From positions 1 through 64,000 of the forward strand of contig CAUYXJ010000002.1 in the NCBI GenBank assembly GCA_963577065.1: a stretch of 64,000 bases of DNA, given 5' to 3'. Below are positions 61,896-64,000 of this stretch, piece by piece; within the stretch, counting starts at the first letter, position 1, and every line of letters begins with the position of its first letter. The translations under genes and the position numbers were made by a program. The stretch is from CAUYXJ01 sp963577065 (GTDB lineage Bacteria > Chloroflexota > Dehalococcoidia > Tepidiformales > Tepidiformaceae). The notes under the pieces are model-generated. The model saw only the letters and a list, made by a program, of their open reading frames with translations. It searched no databases and had not been told where the DNA came from.

Positions 61896-63158
61896 ATGAA
61901 GATCTCGATGTTCCATCTCATGCCCCACCGGGAGCTGCCGGACGACTTCGAGAAGAAGTACCACTCGGTGTGGGTCGACCCCCCGTTCCACGAGCTGGCC
62001 ACGCCGGAGCGCGTGGGCGACTACTACAACTGGACGCTCGACGAGCTCAAGCACGCGGCCGACCTCGGCTTCGACGGCATTTGCGTGAACGAGCACCACC
62101 AGAACGCCTACGGCTTCATGCCCGGCCCGAACGTGATGGGCGGAGCGCTGGCGCGCGCGACGCGAGGCCAGGACGTGGCGCTGGTACAGATGGGCGCGAC
62201 GCTCCCCACCACGAACCCTCCCATCCGCATCGCCGAGGAGTACGCCATGCTGGACTGCATCACCGGCGGGCGGCTCGTAGCGGGGATGCCGCTGGGCACG
62301 GCGATGGACGCGAACGTGGGCTACGGCATCACCCCCATCGAGCAACGCGAGCGCTACTACGAGGCGCACGACCTGATCTTGAAGGCTTGGCAGTCGCGGG
62401 AGCCGTTCGCCTTCAACGGCAAGTACACGCAGCTGCCGATGGTCAACCTCTGGCCGCGGCCCATTCAGGAACCCCACCCCCCCGTGTGGGTGCCGGGGAT
62501 GGGCAGCCTCAGCACCTGGGAGTTCGCCGCCAAGAACGAGCACTGCTACTGCTTCCTGAGCTACTTCGGTCACGCTCGGGGCAAGGCCGTGATGGACACC
62601 TTCTGGGAGTTCCTGGACGAGCGGGGCGCTGAGCTCAACCCCTACCGCGCCGGCTTCCTCCAGCTCGTTGCCGTCTCCGAGACGGATGCGCAAGCGGAGA
62701 AGGACTACGAGAAGCACATCAAGTATTTCTTCGAGAAGTCCCTGCACATCGCGCCGGAGTTCACCCCGCCGGGCCACCAGGACTACCGCAGCCTCGAAAA
62801 CGCCCTCAAACGGCGTATCTCGCCGCAAGACGCGGTCCGGAGGCAGACCGAGGACTGGACCTATAAGGACTACGTCGAGAATCAGTTCGTGATCTCGGGC
62901 GGGCCGGCCACGGTTCGCGATCAGCTCGAGGAGCTGATCAAAAGCCTGCGCGTGGGCAACCTCATGCTCCTCCTGCAGATCGGTTCGATGCCCCACGAGT
63001 TGACCATGAAGAACATCGAGATAACCGCGCGGGACGTACTTCCCTATGTGCGGGATCACTGGGACGACGAGTGGGAGAACCGCTGGTGGCCGAAGAAGCT
63101 GCGCGGTAAGCGTGAGCTGCCGGCCGGCGACGCCGTCGCGGTAGCGGGCGGCTCATAG
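61896..63158 (+). CDS. LLM-class flavin-dependent oxidoreductase
   Basis: A 420-residue bacterial-luciferase-fold (TIM barrel) enzyme using FMN or F420. Marks: KISMFHLMPHRELPDDF, FDGICVNEHHQNAYGFMPGP (EHH is the family active-site triad), TTNPPIRIAEEYAMLDCITG and GRLVAGMPLG, and a C-terminal FVISGGPATVRDQLEELIK. The ATG at 61896 has GGAGG eight bases upstream, chosen over 61866. Its stop overlaps the start of the hydrolase, and a permease gene follows. Likely part of a catabolic set for an imported organic compound (inference). Confidence 0.88.
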   Translation: MKISMFHLMPHRELPDDFEKKYHSVWVDPPFHELATPERVGDYYNWTLDELKHAADLGFDGICVNEHHQNAYGFMPGPNVMGGALARATRGQDVALVQMGATLPTTNPPIRIAEEYAMLDCITGGRLVAGMPLGTAMDANVGYGITPIEQRERYYEAHDLILKAWQSREPFAFNGKYTQLPMVNLWPRPIQEPHPPVWVPGMGSLSTWEFAAKNEHCYCFLSYFGHARGKAVMDTFWEFLDERGAELNPYRAGFLQLVAVSETDAQAEKDYEKHIKYFFEKSLHIAPEFTPPGHQDYRSLENALKRRISPQDAVRRQTEDWTYKDYVENQFVISGGPATVRDQLEELIKSLRVGNLMLLLQIGSMPHELTMKNIEITARDVLPYVRDHWDDEWENRWWPKKLRGKRELPAGDAVAVAGGS

Positions 63159-63973
63159 TGCCCGCGGCCGTGAGCGAACGCGAGACGCGCGTGTGGCAGG
63201 GAAAGGTCCAGTCGCGTGCCCTCGTGGCCGGCGACGGCCCGCCCCTCGTGTTCTTCCACGGAGCGACGGGACTGGTCTGGGATCCGTTCCTCGATCGGCT
63301 GGCGGAGTCCTTCACCGTCTACGCGCCCGAGCACCCCGGCACGAGCCCGGGGCTGCCGGATGCGATCAAGCCGATCGACAACCTCTGGGATCTTGTCCTT
63401 TCCTACTACGAGGTCCTCGACGAGCTCGGGCTCGAGAGCCCGGCTGTCGTCGGGCACTCGTTCGGGGGAATGGTCGCGGCCGAGGTGGCCGCCTCGAATC
63501 CTGCACGCGTCAGCCAGCTCGTCCTCATCGATCCCGTCGGTCTCTGGATTGACGAGACGCCGGTGAAGAACTGGATGATCACCTCTCCCCAGGCGCTGGG
63601 CCCGCTGCTCTGGGCCGACCCGGAAGGGCCGGCCGCGCAGCTGATGGCCGCGCCGCCCGCCGACGAAGAGACCGCGATCCAGGCGGCGCTACGGACGACC
63701 TGGTCGCTGGCGTGCACCGGCAAGTTCGTCTGGCCCATCCCCGACAAGGGCCTCAAGAAGCGCCTCCACCGCATCAAGGCCCCAACTCTGCTCGTTTGGG
63801 GCGAGCAGGACGGCCTCGTGCCCCCCGTTTATGCTGGGCTGTTCTCGGAGGCGCTGGCGGACGCGCATGTGGAGATGATCGCTGGAGCGGGACATATCCC
63901 CCAGGCCGAGCAGCTCGACCGCACGACTGAGGTTGTCACCGCCTTCCTGAACGAGCGGGCTGGCACTGTGTGA
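63158..63973 (+). CDS. Alpha/beta hydrolase
   Basis: A 271-residue hydrolase. Oxyanion motif VFFHGATGLVWDPF, nucleophile elbow VVGHSFGGMVAAE (Ser about residue 106), acid in LLVWGEQDGLVPP, and catalytic His in IAGAGHIPQAEQ. GTG at 63158 overlaps the oxidoreductase TAG (TAGTG), so the two are coupled and probably act on the same compound. Confidence 0.9.
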   Translation: MPAAVSERETRVWQGKVQSRALVAGDGPPLVFFHGATGLVWDPFLDRLAESFTVYAPEHPGTSPGLPDAIKPIDNLWDLVLSYYEVLDELGLESPAVVGHSFGGMVAAEVAASNPARVSQLVLIDPVGLWIDETPVKNWMITSPQALGPLLWADPEGPAAQLMAAPPADEETAIQAALRTTWSLACTGKFVWPIPDKGLKKRLHRIKAPTLLVWGEQDGLVPPVYAGLFSEALADAHVEMIAGAGHIPQAEQLDRTTEVVTAFLNERAGTV

Positions 63974-64000
63974 CCGTTTACATCATCCGCCGGCTGCTGC
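63970..64000 (+). CDS. ABC transporter permease, first codons only (runs off window)
   Basis: GTG at 63970 overlaps the hydrolase TGA and reads MTVYIIRRLL, the typical opening of DppB/OppB-type peptide permeases (Y-I-I-R-R-L-L). Only ten codons are in the window. Confidence 0.5.
   Translation, partial: MTVYIIRRLL

Overview
The window is high-GC bacterial DNA. Dense head-to-tail operons use ATG/GTG starts with AGGAGG-type ribosome sites. The gene set (guaB3, a short N-acetylglutamate synthase, crotonyl-CoA carboxylase/reductase, an 11-subunit-style nuo cluster, a class A penicillin-binding protein and Gram-positive-type LexA boxes) fits a Chloroflexota lineage, perhaps near Dehalococcoidia. 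That assignment is inference from gene content and was not computed.

Bases 1-45000 look like host chromosome. From the left they carry a penicillin-binding protein end, a formyltransferase, an N-acetylglutamate synthase, a nonsense-interrupted META lipoprotein, a TPP enzyme and pcrA. Next comes a C4/C5 acyl-CoA cluster (MaoC hydratase, acyl-CoA dehydrogenase, Ccr) interrupted by a lone DGQHR (DndB-like) gene. The nuo operon follows (A,C,D,H,J,K,L,M,N plus one small extra gene, with no iron-sulfur subunit genes), then ybeY, dnaX-ybaB-recR-recO, fmdB, and a minus-strand block ispB-tatD-metG. After rsmI and guaB3 (with an attenuator-like leader) come a methyltransferase, HAD-prmC-prfA-hisS and a Rel (p)ppGpp synthetase/hydrolase. 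Just after rel, a small membrane-protein ORF on the minus strand sits behind a promoter whose -35/-10 spacer is a perfect LexA-type box.

Bases 45200-55660 are accessory DNA. They start where comM is cut off (only its C-terminal third remains). They carry a TOPRIM primase fused to an Fe-S-type helicase, a Mu Com-like zinc finger, a lone ACT-domain protein, a ParB-domain DNA methyltransferase with a RAMA-domain partner, several unknown small genes and a 130-bp element with terminal inverted repeats. This looks like a worn plasmid or prophage-type island. No integrase, terminase or capsid gene was recognised.

Bases 55670-59662 hold a thiamine uptake operon: promoter, TPP riboswitch with terminator, thiB, thiP, and thiQ split by a frameshift. 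Beyond it lie a broken alpha/beta hydrolase and a cinA-type gene cut by a 126-bp palindromic element. An LLM-class flavin oxidoreductase, an alpha/beta hydrolase and the first codons of an ABC peptide permease then form a new operon running off the right edge.

A recurring feature is short tandem repeats whose period is a multiple of seven (7, 14 or 21 bp), found at gene boundaries in four places. Three interruptions of otherwise intact host-type genes (META lipoprotein, nuoL, thiQ) could be real decay, recoding or sequencing error.
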